A DNA stretch of 64,000 bases from positions 24,965 to 88,964 of the forward strand of contig JBOGUF010000149.1 of NCBI GenBank assembly GCA_050696075.1. The letters are read 5' to 3'. A program made the position numbers and the translations under genes. This stretch comes from JBOGUF01 sp050696075 (GTDB taxonomy: Bacteria; Chloroflexota; Chloroflexia; Thermomicrobiales; UBA6265). Position 1 is the first letter of the stretch. Each line of letters starts with the position of its first letter. Under the pieces are notes generated by a model, which made no database searches, had not been told where the DNA came from, and was given only the letters and a program-made list of their open reading frames with translations. Below, one piece after another: positions 1 through 8,763 of this stretch.

Positions 1-951
1 GGTCGACATCAGCTTGAATTGGAAGAGCGACAGGACGACGATCACCGCGGCGAGAAGGAATGCCTGGGCCGACGCTAACCCGAATTGGTAGCGGGTGAAG
101 GCGGTGAGGTAGATCTGATAGACCGCCGTAATCGTCCCGAAGTTCGGCCCGCCCTGGGTAAGCAGATAGATGAACTCGAAGACCTGGAACGAGGCGATCG
201 TGCCGGTGACCAGCACGAAGAGGGTTGTCGGCTTGAGCAGCGGCCAGGTGATGCGTCGGAACTTGGTCCAGGCCGAAGCGGCGTCGATGTCGGCCGCCTC
301 GTAGAGCGACTTGGGGATATTTCCCATCGCCGCCAGGTAGAGGATGACGCCGCCGCCGTGCCCGCCGAGGATGGGGATGAGCATCAGGGACCAGAGGCCG
401 TGGGAGACGCCGAGAGTCGTGTTGGGGTCCTTGATCCAGAACTGATTCTCGGCGCCGAAGAGCCCGACGAAATAGTTCAGGAGTCCGGCGATGGGATCGA
501 ACATCCAGTACCAGACCAGCGCGACCATGATCCCACCGATGTGGGCGGGTAAGTAATAGGCCGTCTTGAAGAAGTTTTGCGCCTTGGTGTTGAGGGGGAA
601 GATCAACCAGGCAAGTGCCAACGAGATAACGATGCCCATGACGACGGTGACACTGGCATAGACCGCGGTGTTCACCATCGCGCGCCGCCAGACCGAATCG
701 GTGAGGGTGTCGCGGAAGTTCTTCAGCCCAACCCACGTCGCTTCCTGGTCGCGCCCGATCCCGACCTCCTGGAAGGCGATGAGGAACGAGCGAGCCAGCG
801 GGTAGAGCAGAAAGAGGCCGACGAGTAGGACCAGCGGCGCAATGAAGATATACGCCCACAGGTACTCGCGCCGGAAGTCGTTGAGCCGTTCGAGCCTGCT
901 CGGCCGCTCGAATTCCGCGCGGGTACTGGCCGGATTGATATGTTGGGCCAT
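1..951 (-). CDS. Sugar-type ABC transporter permease (MalF/UgpA-like), cut by the window start
   Basis: The 317 codons in view encode an inner-membrane permease that would pass a carbohydrate imported by the binding protein encoded just upstream. Hydrophobic helices are visible from about residue 32 (YIFIAPLVLLVGLFLLYPL), 93, 135 and 195. The cytoplasmic EAA loop near residue 230 (EAADIDAASAWTKFRRITWP) contacts the ATPase in this family. The ATG at 951 is the first in frame and gives a normal N-terminus for family-1 sugar permeases. The frame is open to base 1, so the C-terminus lies outside the window. It follows the binding-protein gene on the same strand, and a second permease would be expected further downstream. 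Substrate unknown. Confidence 0.9.
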   Translation of the reverse strand, partial: MAQHINPASTRAEFERPSRLERLNDFRREYLWAYIFIAPLVLLVGLFLLYPLARSFLIAFQEVGIGRDQEATWVGLKNFRDTLTDSVWRRAMVNTAVYASVTVVMGIVISLALAWLIFPLNTKAQNFFKTAYYLPAHIGGIMVALVWYWMFDPIAGLLNYFVGLFGAENQFWIKDPNTTLGVSHGLWSLMLIPILGGHGGGVILYLAAMGNIPKSLYEAADIDAASAWTKFRRITWPLLKPTTLFVLVTGTIASFQVFEFIYLLTQGGPNFGTITAVYQIYLTAFTRYQFGLASAQAFLLAAVIVVLSLFQFKLMST

Positions 952-997
952 CCTGTTCCCCATCCATCCGGTGTGGGCCGCAACCGCGCCGTCACCC

Positions 998-1184
998 CGT
1001 CGTAGGGGAGGGACCCGCGCCGCAACTCCGCTCCCGTCGGGCGAAACCCGACATGCCGGCGTGCGGGCCGTCATGCCCCCATGGATGCGATCGCCAGCGG
1101 GAGGTCGCACTGGCCGCTGACGCGGCGTATCGCCCTACGGGCGATGGGGAGCGGAGTTGCGGCGCGGGTCCCTCCCCTACGACG
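998..1184. repeat. 187-bp palindromic element with perfect 38-bp inverted arms
   Basis: Bases 998-1035 are the exact reverse complement of 1147-1184. The interior holds further small hairpins (GTCGGG...CCCGAC near 1036 and CGCCC-TAC-GGGCG near 1131). It lies between the binding-protein gene and the permease gene of one operon. As RNA it would form a very stable stem that could limit transcription or protect the upstream message. It has no coding capacity. It could be a MITE-type insertion or a REP-like regulatory element. Confidence 0.85.
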
Positions 1185-1197
1185 ACGGGTGGTCGCG

Positions 1198-2640
1198 TTA
1201 TTCCTCCGCCATGATGCGCTCGACGTCGGAGACGATCCGTTCGAAGGCGTCTTCGGGCGACATGGCGCCGAGCATCATTGCTTCGTAACTGGGAAAGAGC
1301 CCCTCTTGCTGCGCTTTCGTCACCTTCGTGTTGATGTCCGACGGCAGCGTGCGCGGGAGCACGCCGGCGCGGTCGAAGTACTCGCTGAAGAAGACGAGGT
1401 TGGGGTCAGCCATGTCGAGGATGCCGTTCTCCTGGCAGAAGTCGATGCCTGATTGGCGGGCCGGCACCTCATAGAGGTCCGCCGACCACACGCAGGTCGC
1501 TTCGGCCGTTGTCAAGTGCTTGGCGAAGTCGATGGCGACCCGATAGAAGTCCGCCCCTTTGTCGTCGTCGCCCTGGAAGACGATATGGCCCGGAACGGAC
1601 GTGGATGTGCCTTCCTTCTCGCCGTCGAGATGGGGGAAGGGGAGCAGCACAGGAGACAGGCAAGAGCCTTCTTCCTCTCCAGCTTCGATTTGGGCGCAGC
1701 GATTGGCCTCTTGCGGCACGGTGTAGGGGCCGGAGCGCGCGATGAGCACCGCTTGCCAGGCGCGCCAGATCTCGACCCGGCGATCGGACTGGAGGGCGGG
1801 GGTTTCAGGCGGGGAGACGACGAGCTCGGTGTGGTAACTGAGCACGCGCTTCAAGTTCTCCAGCGCGCGCGGGTCGTTATAGAGGAACGTACCTTGTTCG
1901 TCGAAGGCGTAGGGCATCCCGGAGTTCATGTTCCAGAGCGACCACATCTCGGGCATGCCGGAGTTGGCCCAGGTGCCGCTGTGGATCAGCCCCCACTGCT
2001 TGCCGTTGCGGCCCTCTTCCTTCGTGAGTTGCTGGGCGACCTCGGCGAACTCGTCGAAGGTCCAGCCGTTGGTCTGGATCGCCTTCCAGTCGATGCCGGC
2101 CTCTTCCAGCAGATCCTGGTTGCCGGACACGTTCCAGATTTGTTTCCAGATTGGGAAGCCCATCAGCTTGCCGTCGTAGGTGTAATACTGCAGGGTGTCC
2201 CCGAAGTCCGCCTTCTCTTCCTCAGTGAGGTACTCGTCGACGGACATCATGTAGCCGGTGTCGATCCAAGTTGGATTGAAGTAGGCGAACATGGTGTCGG
2301 GGGGCTCGCCGGCGGCGAGCTGAATGGTCACCTTCTGGGGGCCTTCTTCCCAGGTCAATTCCTCGTAATTGACCTCGACGTTGGGGTTGGCTTCGCGGAA
2401 GGTGTCGATAAAGTGTTGGAGGTTCTCTTCGTAGTGGTCCCCCTGGAACCAGGTCCAGAAGGTGAGGGAAACGTTCTCCTGGGCCGCGGTGGTGGCGTGC
2501 GCGCCATACGCCGCTACCAGGCCGGCAATCGTGGGGATTGAGAGCCGGAGGGCGATTGCGCGTTTCACCAACTCACGCCGTGAGACTCGACCGTACAGCG
2601 CATCCGCTCGGAGGATCTGGACAGCATCGTTGCTGGTCAT
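1198..2640 (-). CDS. Extracellular solute-binding protein, family 1 (sugar ABC importer)
   Basis: A 480-residue periplasmic or membrane-anchored binding protein. The N-terminus has a twin-arginine-like stretch (SRRELVKRA) followed by a hydrophobic segment, suggesting Tat or Sec export. The mature part has the family-1 pattern: LTFWTWFQGDHYEENL, then a predicted helix and NPNVEVNYEELTW, and later a PPDTMFAYFNP loop. The ATG at 2640 is preferred over an upstream in-frame GTG because AAAGGA lies seven bases before it. It leads the operon that continues into the permease at 951; the palindrome at 998-1184 separates the two. Ligand not predictable. Confidence 0.9.
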   Translation of the reverse strand: MTSNDAVQILRADALYGRVSRRELVKRAIALRLSIPTIAGLVAAYGAHATTAAQENVSLTFWTWFQGDHYEENLQHFIDTFREANPNVEVNYEELTWEEGPQKVTIQLAAGEPPDTMFAYFNPTWIDTGYMMSVDEYLTEEEKADFGDTLQYYTYDGKLMGFPIWKQIWNVSGNQDLLEEAGIDWKAIQTNGWTFDEFAEVAQQLTKEEGRNGKQWGLIHSGTWANSGMPEMWSLWNMNSGMPYAFDEQGTFLYNDPRALENLKRVLSYHTELVVSPPETPALQSDRRVEIWRAWQAVLIARSGPYTVPQEANRCAQIEAGEEEGSCLSPVLLPFPHLDGEKEGTSTSVPGHIVFQGDDDKGADFYRVAIDFAKHLTTAEATCVWSADLYEVPARQSGIDFCQENGILDMADPNLVFFSEYFDRAGVLPRTLPSDINTKVTKAQQEGLFPSYEAMMLGAMSPEDAFERIVSDVERIMAEE

Positions 2641-2899
2641 CGTGCGTTCCTTTCTCACCGATTTCGGCTCGCCTTGCGCCGTTCCCCAACGGGCAGGGAG
2701 GGTAAGACATCGGTCCGCGGGTCAAGTGAATCCCATGGCTGCCTCCCGGTACCGGAACCGTCCGGTCTAGTGCGGGTAGCCCATCAGCTAGCAAGATGCT
2801 TGCCGAGAATGGGTCGCGTTCATCAGGCTTGCCCGATCACGTTGAACGGGGGTGATGGCGGCGGCGAGGTGTTGGACGCAGCATTGCCGCGGGCGCGAT

Positions 2900-4174
2900 T
2901 CAGCCGCCGAAGTAGTCTTCGCTGCCGACAGCGTAGCGCACCGCCTTCTCATCGTGCGCCTGCCACGGGCGCACGACGTGGGGCGGCGTGCGCTCCCAAG
3001 AGCTGTCGCCGGCCAGGCCGAAGGCGATCCCCAGCGGCGCCGGGCCGAGGTCGTTCAACCGCCCGTTGAACTTGTGCGATCCCCAGCGCGACCCGGTGGT
3101 CAGGAGGTCGAAGGTGCTAAAAGCCCCGCGCTCGTCGTCCCAGGTTGCTTCTCCCTGCAAGACGCAGTCGTAGCCGCTGGGGAGGCTGAAGAATTCGTCG
3201 CTATGGAACCGCGTGAACTCCACGTGCCAGGAGAGCCGCGCCGCGCCGGAGATGGTGAGCTCGATCCGGCGCCCATCGACGTGGGTGATCTCCGACGTAA
3301 GCTCCGCTCGCTCGATCGCCTCTTCGGGCCAGATGAACGGCTCGCCGCGCACGATGTCGCGCAGGTGGAAGCGGGCTAGCCGGCGCAGCACCGACCAGGG
3401 CGCGTCAGCACAGGCGCCGGCTTGGCGCGGCGCCGGTACGAGTGCTTTCGCTTCGTCGGCCGTGATCCAAGCAAAATCGTAGTTCCAGGCGTGCTTGTAG
3501 CGCGGGTTGTCGTCGTGCGGCTCGACGTCGCGCGGGAGGTCGCGGGCGACGATGTGAAGGACGAGGACGTCGTCGGGGACGGCGATGGCCACCGGCTCGG
3601 CGTCGGGCATCGGGGCCGGTTCGGCCGATCGGTCGTCGTCCAACGCCTGCCAGCGCGCCAGTGCCTCCCGCATCATCCGCTCCATCTCGCGCGGATCGAG
3701 GCTGTTGCCGGAGGCGAGGAAGGCGCCATCAGGGCCGAAACAGTAACTCCCTTGGTGGCTGACCAATTCGCCCGGCTGATCGGCCATTCGTTGGGCGACG
3801 TGACCCTGGTGCGCGACGCCGCGGAAGAACCGTCCCTTGGCGTCGTCTTGCACCTGCATGCCGGAGACGTTCTCCGCCACTGGGACGAAGCGTTCGCTGG
3901 CGAGTTTGATGATCGTGGGATTGCTGAAGACCAGTGCACGGCCGGTCACGCCGTTGTTTCAGGTGCAGCCGAGGGGATTGCCGTTCATCGTCCAAAGGAA
4001 GACCGGCTTGTGCTGCGCCGCCGCGAGGCGGCAGGCTGCGAAGATGTCCTGCTGCCAGGGAATCGCCTGCCAGCGCAGTTCCTCTGCCTTCGGTCGGATG
4101 AACGCGAGGAGGTCGCGAAAGCGGCCCGCGTCAACCAGTACCTCGGCGTCCGCATTTGCTGGATGGGAACCCAT
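2900..4174 (-). CDS. Thioredoxin-fold protein with in-frame TGA: candidate selenoprotein
   Basis: Two open stretches (4174-3962 and 3958-2900) share one frame and are separated only by a TGA at 3961-3959. Read through, they give a 424-residue protein with TGA at residue 72. The fold continues across it: strand KPVFLWTM, active-site turn NPLGCT-U-NNG, helix (VTGRALVFSNPTIIKLASERF), strand VPVAENV. TGA thus falls at the second redox position of a Cys-x-Sec motif. The ATG at 4174 has AGAGAGG nine bases upstream. The C-terminal ~250 residues (motifs HAWNYDFAWI, DIVRGEPFIWPEEAIE) are not recognised. No sel genes lie in the window. The alternative is a nonsense mutation in a Cys homologue, but nothing downstream has decayed. 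Confidence 0.65.
3929..3961 (-). promoter_or_regulatory. Possible bacterial SECIS stem-loop after the TGA
   Basis: Starting 11 bases after the TGA, GACCGG (3947-3942) can pair with CUGGUC (3934-3929) around the loop CCGUGCA. This places the loop about 17 bases from the UGA, within the usual bacterial SECIS spacing, with a G in the loop. An alternative ACGGC/GCCGU stem is also possible. Found by eye only; not folded by program. Confidence 0.35.
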
Positions 4175-4333
4175 GACCCGTTACCTCTCTGCAACCGCTC
4201 GTCACGATGCGGCACGGCCGCCCTGAAGATCGTTGTTGCGTCCGCGACACTCTATCACCAGCCCTGAGCGATCGCCAGTCGTGCCCGACCAATCAACACA
4301 GGCTCTTTCCCATGCTCATCAGGCTCTTCTTCG

Positions 4334-5512
4334 TTAGATATCCGGTCCGGGTTCAAGGTCCTCGCAGATCAGGCCCCAGGGACGGGTGAGGGCGCGGGTC
4401 ATGACGAGGGTGACGCGGCGGGGGCCGGTGAGCTTGAGGCGGCGGTGGAGGGCGGCGACGTCGCCGGGGAGGCCGCGGCGGCGGATGTTGACGGCGCCGA
4501 CATCGAGTTGCCGCAGCCGGCTGGCGATCTGCTTCTGATGCCAGGGCAGCGACTCGACGACGCGCAGCGACCGGCCGAAGGGTGAACTGAGGGGTGCATC
4601 GGCGGAGAGGAAGGCGATCTGGTCGTCGATCTTCCAGGCGTCGAGGTCGCGGGCCAACTCCTCGACAAGGCCGGCGCGGGTGACGGCCGGGTTCGGGTCG
4701 AGGAGATAGGCGCCGGGCATGCGGACGGGAACGGGCGGGCCGGGGTTGGCGACCATGGTCGCGCCGGCTGGGAGGATGGTGGCGCGGCAGGAGGTGGTCG
4801 CCAGGGCAGGGGACCAGAGGACCGCTTCCTTCAAATCGCGGCCGTCGGCGACGAATTCGACTTCCCACCCGGGCGGGACGATCTCGCGCGGCAGTCCGGG
4901 CGCGGCTTTGACGCCGACGGCCGGAACGCGCTCGATCAGGCCGACGCACCAATCGAGCGGGGGTTCACTCTGGCCGTGGCCGAGTCGCCGGTCGCCGGCG
5001 CGGCGGGCGGGGTCGATGAAGATGGCATCAACGCCGTCGAGGGAGACGTCGCCGACGTCGCTTTCGATCGTGGTGATTGGGCCGGCGCGGTAGACGGCGG
5101 CGTTGAGTGCGGCCATGCGCAGGTGGACCGGATCGAGGTCGACGGCGAGCGCCGCGCGACCGGCGGCGAGAGCAATCAGGTCGCCGCCGATGCCGGTGCA
5201 GAGATCGGCGACGGTCTGGACGCCGGCGTAGCGACGGGCGCGGTGGCGGGCGGTCAACTCGGAGGACGCCTGTTCCAGCCCCGGCCGGGTGAAATACATC
5301 GCCTTCGCCCGGCTGAACTTCGCCTGCCCAAGAACGCGCAGCTCGTGTTGCCAGAAGGCGGCGGCGACCAACTCCGCGGGATACTCGCGCCGCAGCGTGG
5401 CGGCGAGGCGCAACTCTTCCTCAGGCGTCGGCCGCGCCTGCTGGAGACGGGCCAGCACATCCTGACCGGCTATTGAAAGGAGGAGGTCCAGGCGCCTCAT
5501 GCCGTCAGTCAT
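4334..5512 (-). CDS. Class I SAM-dependent methyltransferase with THUMP-like C-terminal domain
   Basis: A 392-residue cytoplasmic protein. An N-terminal helical region (LRREYPAELVAAAFWQHELR) is followed by a Rossmann methyltransferase core: motif I as VADLCTGIGGDLIALA (about 108-123), acidic end of strand 2 in ALAVDLDP, and AIFIDPARRAGDR as the motif IV region. The C-terminal part (LPWHQKQIASRLRQLDVGAVNIRRRGLPGD) resembles the THUMP-like domain found in this family, which suggests an RNA substrate. The substrate base is not established. No clear ribosome-binding site precedes the ATG at 5512; a second ATG lies four codons on. It stands just upstream of the LuxR gene on the same strand. Confidence 0.8.
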   Translation of the reverse strand: MTDGMRRLDLLLSIAGQDVLARLQQARPTPEEELRLAATLRREYPAELVAAAFWQHELRVLGQAKFSRAKAMYFTRPGLEQASSELTARHRARRYAGVQTVADLCTGIGGDLIALAAGRAALAVDLDPVHLRMAALNAAVYRAGPITTIESDVGDVSLDGVDAIFIDPARRAGDRRLGHGQSEPPLDWCVGLIERVPAVGVKAAPGLPREIVPPGWEVEFVADGRDLKEAVLWSPALATTSCRATILPAGATMVANPGPPVPVRMPGAYLLDPNPAVTRAGLVEELARDLDAWKIDDQIAFLSADAPLSSPFGRSLRVVESLPWHQKQIASRLRQLDVGAVNIRRRGLPGDVAALHRRLKLTGPRRVTLVMTRALTRPWGLICEDLEPGPDI

Positions 5513-5537
5513 GACGATAGGATGCCACGTTCTTGCC

Positions 5538-5558
5538 TGATGGCTGATAGCTGACGGC
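5538..5558. repeat. Heptamer array (3 units) next to the LuxR stop codon
   Basis: TGATGGC, TGATAGC and TGACGGC stand head to tail in the gap between two genes. The array abuts the regulator's TGA (5561-5559). Same class of 7-bp tandem repeat as the others listed in this window. Confidence 0.7.
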
Positions 5559-7967
5559 TCAGATCAGGCCGCGGCGGACGGCAACGGTGGCGGCCGCGGT
5601 GCGGTTGGCGGCGCCGAGCTTTTCCAGAATCGCGGCGACGTGCTTGGAGGCGGTGCGGGAGGAGATGAAGAGGGCGGCGGCGATCTCGTGGTCGGAGCGG
5701 CCCTCGCCGAGGAGGCGCAGCACGTCGCGCTCGCGCGGAGTGAGGCCGGCGCTGTCGGCCGGAGGCAGGGGTTCAGGGAGAGGCAACGCGAGAGCAGGCG
5801 CGGTTTCGGCGGCTGGTTCGAGGAGCGCCGTCGCGTGGGCGATGGCCTGATCGAGGCGCCAGGCGCTGCCTATCGTCCAGGCAGCGGTGAAGGCTGTCTC
5901 GCCGAGGCGCGCGCAAGCGGCCTCCGCCGCGCGGGCGTACCGTTCTTGTTCGGGCAGTTCGAAGGCGTACCCGAGGGCCTGGGCGGCGGCCTCTGCCGCG
6001 CCGAGGAGCGCCGCGGCCTCTGCCGCCTGGTCGCGCTCCACGAGGAGGCAGGCGACGCGGGCCAAGGAGTCGACGATCCCTTCCTTCGACCCGACCCGTT
6101 GGTGCCAGGCGAGGCTCTCGCGGTACACCCGCGCGGCGCGGTCGTGGTCGCCAAGATCGCCGGTGACAAGTGCTAGGTCGCTGAGGGTGACGGCCACGCC
6201 CCATGGCTCATCGAGGTCGCGATAGCGACGCAGGGAGTCTTCGAGGAGGGCGACTGCCCGCGCCGGATCGCCCTGCCAGTAGGCGAGGATGCCGAGGTTG
6301 CAGCGGGCGAGGGCGACCCAGGTCGGCGCGTCCGACTGCTCGAAGAGGGCGAGCGCCTCCGCGAAGAGGGCAACCGCTCGATCGTAGTCGCCGCGACTCC
6401 GGGCCAGGGCGCCCAGCAAGTTGAGGATGGCGCCGGTGTCGCGGGTTTCATCAAGCTCGCGGTAGAGCGTCAGGGCTGATTCGGCGAAGGCGATGGCCCG
6501 CGCGGGATCACCGCGGGTGCGGGCGAGCGAGGCGGCGGCGTGGAGCGCCCGTGCCCGGATTGCGGGCGGCACTTCCGCCTGGCGCTCCACCGTGAGCGCC
6601 CGTTCAAGCCACTGCAACCCCTCGACGCGGTGGCTGCGGAGGGACCAGAAGGGCGCGAGGACGGTGGCCAGGCGGAGGAGAGACGTCGTGTCGCCGCGCT
6701 GCTCCAGCCAGGCCAGGGCCGCGCGCAAGTTGCCATACTCACGCTCCAGGCGATCGAAGACTTCGGGATGGACCGGTTCCCGCATCGGGAAGGTCAGCGC
6801 GTGTTCGGCAAGATCCAGGCACCAGCGCGCGTGTTGACGCCGCGCCTCGTCGGCCTCGCCGCTCGCCGCCAGCCGCTCTAGGGCGTACTCCCGGATCGTC
6901 TCTAGGAGTCCGAAGCGCGACTCGTCTCCCTCTCCGCCGTCCTGTCGCACCAGGCTCTTGTCGACGAGGGAGGCGAGGAGGTCGAGGACGGAGGCGGAAG
7001 ACGGAAGGCGGGAGGCGGGAGGCGGCCGAGGCGTCGTCATTATCCGCCTTCCGCCTGCCGCCACCACTTCGGCGGCATCGAGGGAGAAGCCGGGGGTGAA
7101 GACGGCGAGGCGGCGGAAGAGGGCTTGCTCCTGCCCGTCGAGAAGGTCGTAGGACCAAGCGATGGCGGCGCGCAAGGTTTGGAGGCGGTCAGGGGCGTCG
7201 CGAGGGCCGCCGGTGAGGAGCGGCAAGCGTTGCTCGAGCCGGGAAAGGAGCGCGGGCAGGTTCAGGACTTTGACGCGGGCGGCAGCCAGCTCAATGGCGA
7301 GCGGCAGGTCGTCGAGGCGGGCGCAGATGGCATCGAGGAGCGGTTGATCGGCCGGCGTGACGGAAAATTGGGCGTCGACCGCGAGGGCGCGCTCGGCGAA
7401 GAGGCGGGCCGCGGCGGGTCGGGCCAGGGGCGGGACATGGAGGATACGCTCGCCGGAGAGACGGAGCGGTTCCCGGCTGGTGACCAGCGCGCGGAGGCGG
7501 GGGCAGACGGTGAGCAGCTCGGCCAAGATGGGCGCGGCGGCGATGACGTGCTCGACATTGTCGATCAGGAGCAGCGCGTGGGTGTGACGGAGGGCGGCCT
7601 TCAGGCGGGCGATCAACGGCTGGTCGTGGGCCTCGCGCACGCCAAGGGCGCGGGCAATGGTCGCGGCGACAAGGTCCGGGTCGCGCAACGCGGCCAGCGG
7701 AATGAAAGCAACGCCGTCCTTGAAATCGGGTTCAAGTTCGGCCGCGACCTGAAGGGCGAGGCGCGTTTTGCCGACGCCACCGGGACCGGTCAGCGTCAGC
7801 AAACGGGTGTCGCCGCCCAGCAGCGTCGTCGCCATGGCGACTTCATCTGCCCGTCCGATGAGCGCGGTGAGCGGCGTCGGCAGGTTGGCGTCGGCGAACC
7901 GCTCCTCGCGGGGGAGGGTGGTGAGTTTGCTGGTTCGTGGCTTGGGTGAGAACGGCTCGGTCGACAT
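5559..7967 (-). CDS. ATPase/TPR/LuxR-type transcriptional regulator
   Basis: An 802-residue cytoplasmic regulator. Residues ~25-290 form an NB-ARC/AAA ATPase: Walker A GPGGVGKTRLALQ, Walker B ALLLIDNVEHV, sensor LVTSREPLRL, then LPLAIELAAARV. A TPR-rich middle follows (about 380-690). A C-terminal LuxR helix-turn-helix begins at GLTPRERDVLRLLGEGRSD and ends HVAAILEKLGAANRTAA. The start at 7967 is chosen because AGGA lies about nine bases upstream; the frame is open further 5' but that part is repetitive. Residues ~301-325 (RIMTTPRPPPASRLPSS) are encoded by an inserted heptamer hairpin, interrupting the usual run up to LLASLVDKS. Its signal and target genes are unknown. Confidence 0.88.
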   Translation of the reverse strand: MSTEPFSPKPRTSKLTTLPREERFADANLPTPLTALIGRADEVAMATTLLGGDTRLLTLTGPGGVGKTRLALQVAAELEPDFKDGVAFIPLAALRDPDLVAATIARALGVREAHDQPLIARLKAALRHTHALLLIDNVEHVIAAAPILAELLTVCPRLRALVTSREPLRLSGERILHVPPLARPAAARLFAERALAVDAQFSVTPADQPLLDAICARLDDLPLAIELAAARVKVLNLPALLSRLEQRLPLLTGGPRDAPDRLQTLRAAIAWSYDLLDGQEQALFRRLAVFTPGFSLDAAEVVAAGGRRIMTTPRPPPASRLPSSASVLDLLASLVDKSLVRQDGGEGDESRFGLLETIREYALERLAASGEADEARRQHARWCLDLAEHALTFPMREPVHPEVFDRLEREYGNLRAALAWLEQRGDTTSLLRLATVLAPFWSLRSHRVEGLQWLERALTVERQAEVPPAIRARALHAAASLARTRGDPARAIAFAESALTLYRELDETRDTGAILNLLGALARSRGDYDRAVALFAEALALFEQSDAPTWVALARCNLGILAYWQGDPARAVALLEDSLRRYRDLDEPWGVAVTLSDLALVTGDLGDHDRAARVYRESLAWHQRVGSKEGIVDSLARVACLLVERDQAAEAAALLGAAEAAAQALGYAFELPEQERYARAAEAACARLGETAFTAAWTIGSAWRLDQAIAHATALLEPAAETAPALALPLPEPLPPADSAGLTPRERDVLRLLGEGRSDHEIAAALFISSRTASKHVAAILEKLGAANRTAAATVAVRRGLI
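6993..7063. repeat. Inverted heptamer arrays inserted in frame in the LuxR gene
   Basis: Left arm 6993-7027 has five units (GGCGGAA, GACGGAA, GGCGGGA, GGCGGGA, GGCGGCC). Right arm 7043-7063 has three units in the opposite sense (TCCGCCT, TCCGCCT, GCCGCCA). The loop between is 15 bases. The reading frame stays open through it and gains a Pro/Arg/Ser-rich linker. Confidence 0.8.
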
Positions 7968-8485
7968 GCCAGGGTCCTGACGGGTAGTCAGCGTGCGGCG
8001 TGGCGCTATGGTTTCAACGATACCGCACTGGTAGCGGTTTTCGATATGAGCGTGGTGAGACAGGTTGGTGCGGTGGTTGGCCAGGTTGGCCAAGTTGGCC
8101 AGGTGGACAAGCTGGAGCAATCGGACCGTGGGGCAGCGGGGGCCGCCCTGGACTAAAGTCGGGGCTCGGTGACGGCAGTCGGCTGGAAGCCGACTGCCCG
8201 CGGGCCGGGTGTGTCGATGATTCGGGCGATGGCACAGGGCAGCCGCTTGGTTGATCAGGTTGATCGCGGGATCAATCTGGGGTGGGTGAGAGACGACGAA
8301 AAGCGCCCTCTATCTATTAAGGCATTGATTTTTGGGGCAAAATGGGACTCAGATTTCGATTATTGATCATGTGGTTATGTGTATTGTTGTGTCGTTCGTC
8401 GCGCTCGCTGGCTCCGATGCGGCGGGGAAGGACATGAGAGAATGGGCGGTTATCGAGTGGTCATCCGTGGCGGTGATACGGGCGA
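7968..8485. other. Gene-free interval with short repeats
   Basis: No credible gene was found in these ~520 bases. They contain a 9-bp tandem repeat at 8076-8111 (GTTGGCCAG, GTTGGCCAA, GTTGGCCAG, GTGGACAAG) and a perfect 10-bp hairpin at 8175-8197 (GCAGTCGGCT, loop GGA, AGCCGACTGC) with no T-run after it. AT-rich sequence around 8310-8390 may carry the promoter of the following small gene. Confidence 0.6.
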
Positions 8486-8749
8486 ATGGATGGATTGTCC
8501 GTGGAGATAGCGAACGAGGAGATGCGGCGGTTGGCGGAGGAACTCGCGGCGCTGACGAGCGAGGATGTGACGACGGCGATGACGGAAGCGATTCGAGAAC
8601 GATTGGAACGCGTACGGTGCGAGCGAGGGAACGGCCTCGCGGAGCGACTCCTGGCAATCGGCCGAGATTGCGCGGCGCATCTGCCTGAGCCGGGGCGGTC
8701 CATCGATCATGGGGAGCTGCTGTACGACGAGCGTGGGTTGCCGCGGTAA
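8486..8749 (+). CDS. VapB-type antitoxin (Rv0623/PSK family), no toxin partner
   Basis: About 87 residues. Its body (RRLAEELAALTSEDVTTA...RLLAIGRDCAAHLPEP...DHGELLYDERGLPR) is closely similar to the antitoxin at 13954-14208, which is followed by a VapC toxin. Here the gene ends in TAA and no PIN-domain gene overlaps or follows; the next gene is on the other strand. In a complete module VapB binds VapC and the operator DNA. It is therefore an orphan, probably left after loss of the toxin. The start is uncertain: by alignment with the paralogue, TTG or GTG codons 4-6 are also possible, and no strong ribosome-binding site is visible. Confidence 0.75.
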   Translation: MDGLSVEIANEEMRRLAEELAALTSEDVTTAMTEAIRERLERVRCERGNGLAERLLAIGRDCAAHLPEPGRSIDHGELLYDERGLPR

Positions 8750-8763
8750 ATGCGTTCGATTGA

